Program-made: the position numbers and the translations under genes
In this document: positions 5,747-6,947 of the stretch, one piece after another
Layout: each line of letters opens with the position of its first letter
How positions within the stretch are numbered: the first letter of the stretch is position 1
From: an uncultured Thermoanaerobacterales bacterium
Lineage (GTDB): Bacteria; Bacillota; Clostridia; Christensenellales; UBA1242
Length of the DNA: 6,947 bases
Reading direction: 5' to 3'
NCBI GenBank assembly: GCA_949840475.1
Contig: CATKXA010000054.1
Span: 1-6,947, forward strand
The notes under the pieces: model-generated
What the model saw: only the letters and a program-made list of their open reading frames with translations
What the model was told of the DNA's origin: nothing
The model's database searches: none

Positions 5747-6947
5747 AATAACACCTTTTCAATCGTTCTATATGCAACAGCTTCTGCAACATGTTCAAAC
5801 TCAATATTTTTCTTGCCGTCAAGGTCAGCAATAGTTCTTGCAACTTTTAAAATTCTGTTATATGCTCTTGCTGACATTTTAAATCGTTCAAATGCAGTTT
5901 CCAAAAAGCTACTGGTATCAGCATCAATTTGACAGAACTTTTTAATTAGCCTTGTATTCATTTTTGCATTACAAAATATGTTTTCGCCCTTATACCTTTC
6001 TAACTGTATTTTTCTAGCAGCGTCTACCCTCTTTTTAACCTCCTGGCTACTTTCTTCATTGCTATCGCTATTAAGGTCAACAAAGGCAACTCTATCTACA
6101 TCAATTTTTAGGTCAATTCTATCAAGAAGAGGCCCGCTGAGCTTTTTTAAATATCTTTGCTTTTCAGCAGGTGAACATGTGCACTCTAAATCCTTTGATC
6201 CAGCATTTCCACAAGGACAAGGGTTCATGCTCGCAATGAGTATAAAACTAGCAGGATACTCAACAGTTCCAGAAGCTCTAGACACTGTTATAACCCCATC
6301 TTCGAGTGGCTGACGCAGAGTTTCAAGTGTATCTCTATGATACTCTGGCATCTCATCTAAAAACAACACACCATTGTGAGCAAGGCTTATCTCGCCTGGC
6401 TTTGCATACCTGCCACCACCAGTCAAAGAAACATTAGATGCTGTGTGGTGCGGAGATCTGAATGGCCTTGTAGTTACAACACCTTTAGATAGGTCAAGAA
6501 CTCCAGCTACGCTATGAATCTTTGTTATTTCTAAAGCTTCTTCTTTTGTTAGGTCTGGAAGTATTGACCTTGCACACCTTGCAAGCATAGTTTTACCACT
6601 GCCGGGAGGCCCAACCATCAATATGTTGTGCCCTCCTGCGACAGCAATCTCCATAGCACGTTTTGCAACTGCTTGTCCCTTAACTCTTGAAAAATCCTCA
6701 GACTTTAGGCTTGCTTCACACTTCCAAACTTTTTTCTCTATTGGCATCACATAAGTTTTTTTAGTTAAAAAATCCAATACTTCTTTTAAATTTTTAAACG
6801 CAAAAACATTTGCATCTTCTATATAGCTAGCTTCTTCAATATTTGCATTTGGCACAATAAAGTTTGTTAGCCCAGACTTGCTAGCAGAAATAAGTATAGG
6901 CAAAAGCCCATTTACTGCTTTAAGAGAACCGTCTAGACCAAGCTCTC
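5743..6947 (-). CDS. comM: YifB/ComM family AAA+ ATPase (Mg-chelatase-like), 5' part missing
   Basis: ComM, the family's studied member, is a hexameric helicase that promotes branch migration during natural transformation; the role of Gram-positive YifB is less clear. The frame is open to the right edge, with 400 residues visible of about 510, so roughly the first 110 (most of the N-terminal ChlI-like domain) are outside. The visible part starts ELGLDGSL, matching the family GELSLDG block. Numbering from there: Walker A GPPGSGKT (112-119), FRSPHH (162-167), Walker B GVLFLDE (192-198), MNPCPCG (240-246) with a second Cys pair at 255 and 257, SGPLLDRIDL (270-279), and the SARAYNRILKVARTIADL sensor-2 region (358-375) in the C-terminal Mg-chelatase domain. 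A TTG at 6903 is not the start because the family sequence continues upstream of it. The TGA stop overlaps the dprA start. Its place next to dprA fits a shared DNA-uptake or recombination role, though this is inference. All ATPase motifs are intact. Confidence 0.95.
   Translation of the reverse strand, partial: ELGLDGSLKAVNGLLPILISASKSGLTNFIVPNANIEEASYIEDANVFAFKNLKEVLDFLTKKTYVMPIEKKVWKCEASLKSEDFSRVKGQAVAKRAMEIAVAGGHNILMVGPPGSGKTMLARCARSILPDLTKEEALEITKIHSVAGVLDLSKGVVTTRPFRSPHHTASNVSLTGGGRYAKPGEISLAHNGVLFLDEMPEYHRDTLETLRQPLEDGVITVSRASGTVEYPASFILIASMNPCPCGNAGSKDLECTCSPAEKQRYLKKLSGPLLDRIDLKIDVDRVAFVDLNSDSNEESSQEVKKRVDAARKIQLERYKGENIFCNAKMNTRLIKKFCQIDADTSSFLETAFERFKMSARAYNRILKVARTIADLDGKKNIEFEHVAEAVAYRTIEKVLL
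5752..5758 (-). promoter_or_regulatory. Ribosome binding site of dprA, inside comM/yifB
   Basis: The minus strand reads AAAGGTG, five bases before the dprA ATG and within the last codons of the upstream gene. Together with the four-base ATGA overlap it indicates termination-reinitiation coupling of the two genes. Confidence 0.65.

Noticed and set aside
951..6313. Other plus-strand frames of 60-112 codons (at 951, 2065, 2765, 4021, 4327, 4914, 5531 and 5978).
   Set aside because: Each is antisense to a well-supported gene, lacks recognisable motifs, and none forms a run with its own ribosome sites.
5743..6903. A complete 386-residue YifB/ComM starting at the TTG at 6903.
   Set aside because: The frame continues upstream to the window edge with family sequence (ELGLDGSLKAVNG), so the TTG is an internal Leu and the true start is outside.
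1..6947. CRISPR array, insertion sequence, tRNA or rRNA gene, riboswitch, prophage or defence system.
   Set aside because: No direct repeat array, inverted terminal repeats, cloverleaf or structured leader was seen, and nearly all of the DNA is taken up by six housekeeping genes.

Overview
The window is a compact block of housekeeping genes, all on the minus strand and transcribed from the right end to the left. In transcription order they are: a YifB/ComM-type AAA+ ATPase (5' end beyond the window), dprA, topA, trmFO, hslV and hslU (3' end beyond the window). Every gene is recognised from its translated motifs. The order dprA-topA-trmFO-(xerC/codV)-hslV/clpQ-hslU/clpY is typical of Bacillota. 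The folate-dependent TrmFO, the HslV close to Gram-positive and Thermotoga forms and the AT-rich composition (roughly 40% G+C by eye) agree. I infer a Bacillota member, probably an uncultured clostridial-type lineage; codY would be the expected gene after hslU, but it lies outside the window.

Layout: comM/yifB (5743 to beyond 6947) overlaps dprA (4661-5746) by four bases (ATGA). dprA is separated from topA (2515-4626) by 33 bases, the only real gap. topA overlaps trmFO (1215-2534) by 20 bases. trmFO overlaps hslV (692-1225) by about 11 bases. hslV and hslU (1-690) are one base apart, with hslU's strong Shine-Dalgarno inside the hslV end. This is almost certainly one polycistronic, translationally coupled unit; no promoter is visible because the 5' end is outside. 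No stretch over 300 bases lacks a gene.

Functions: YifB/ComM and DprA handle single-stranded DNA and branch migration (competence and recombination). TopA relaxes negative supercoils. TrmFO makes m5U54 in tRNA. HslV and HslU form an ATP-dependent protease.

I do not see a new biological system here. Points worth a second look are a DprA that departs from the family at several usually fixed positions, a TopA with an unusual TOPRIM start motif, the absence of xerC/codV, an inverted repeat plus T tract that looks like a terminator for the strand opposite the operon, and an HslV whose catalytic Thr lies behind a short propeptide with an ambiguous start codon.
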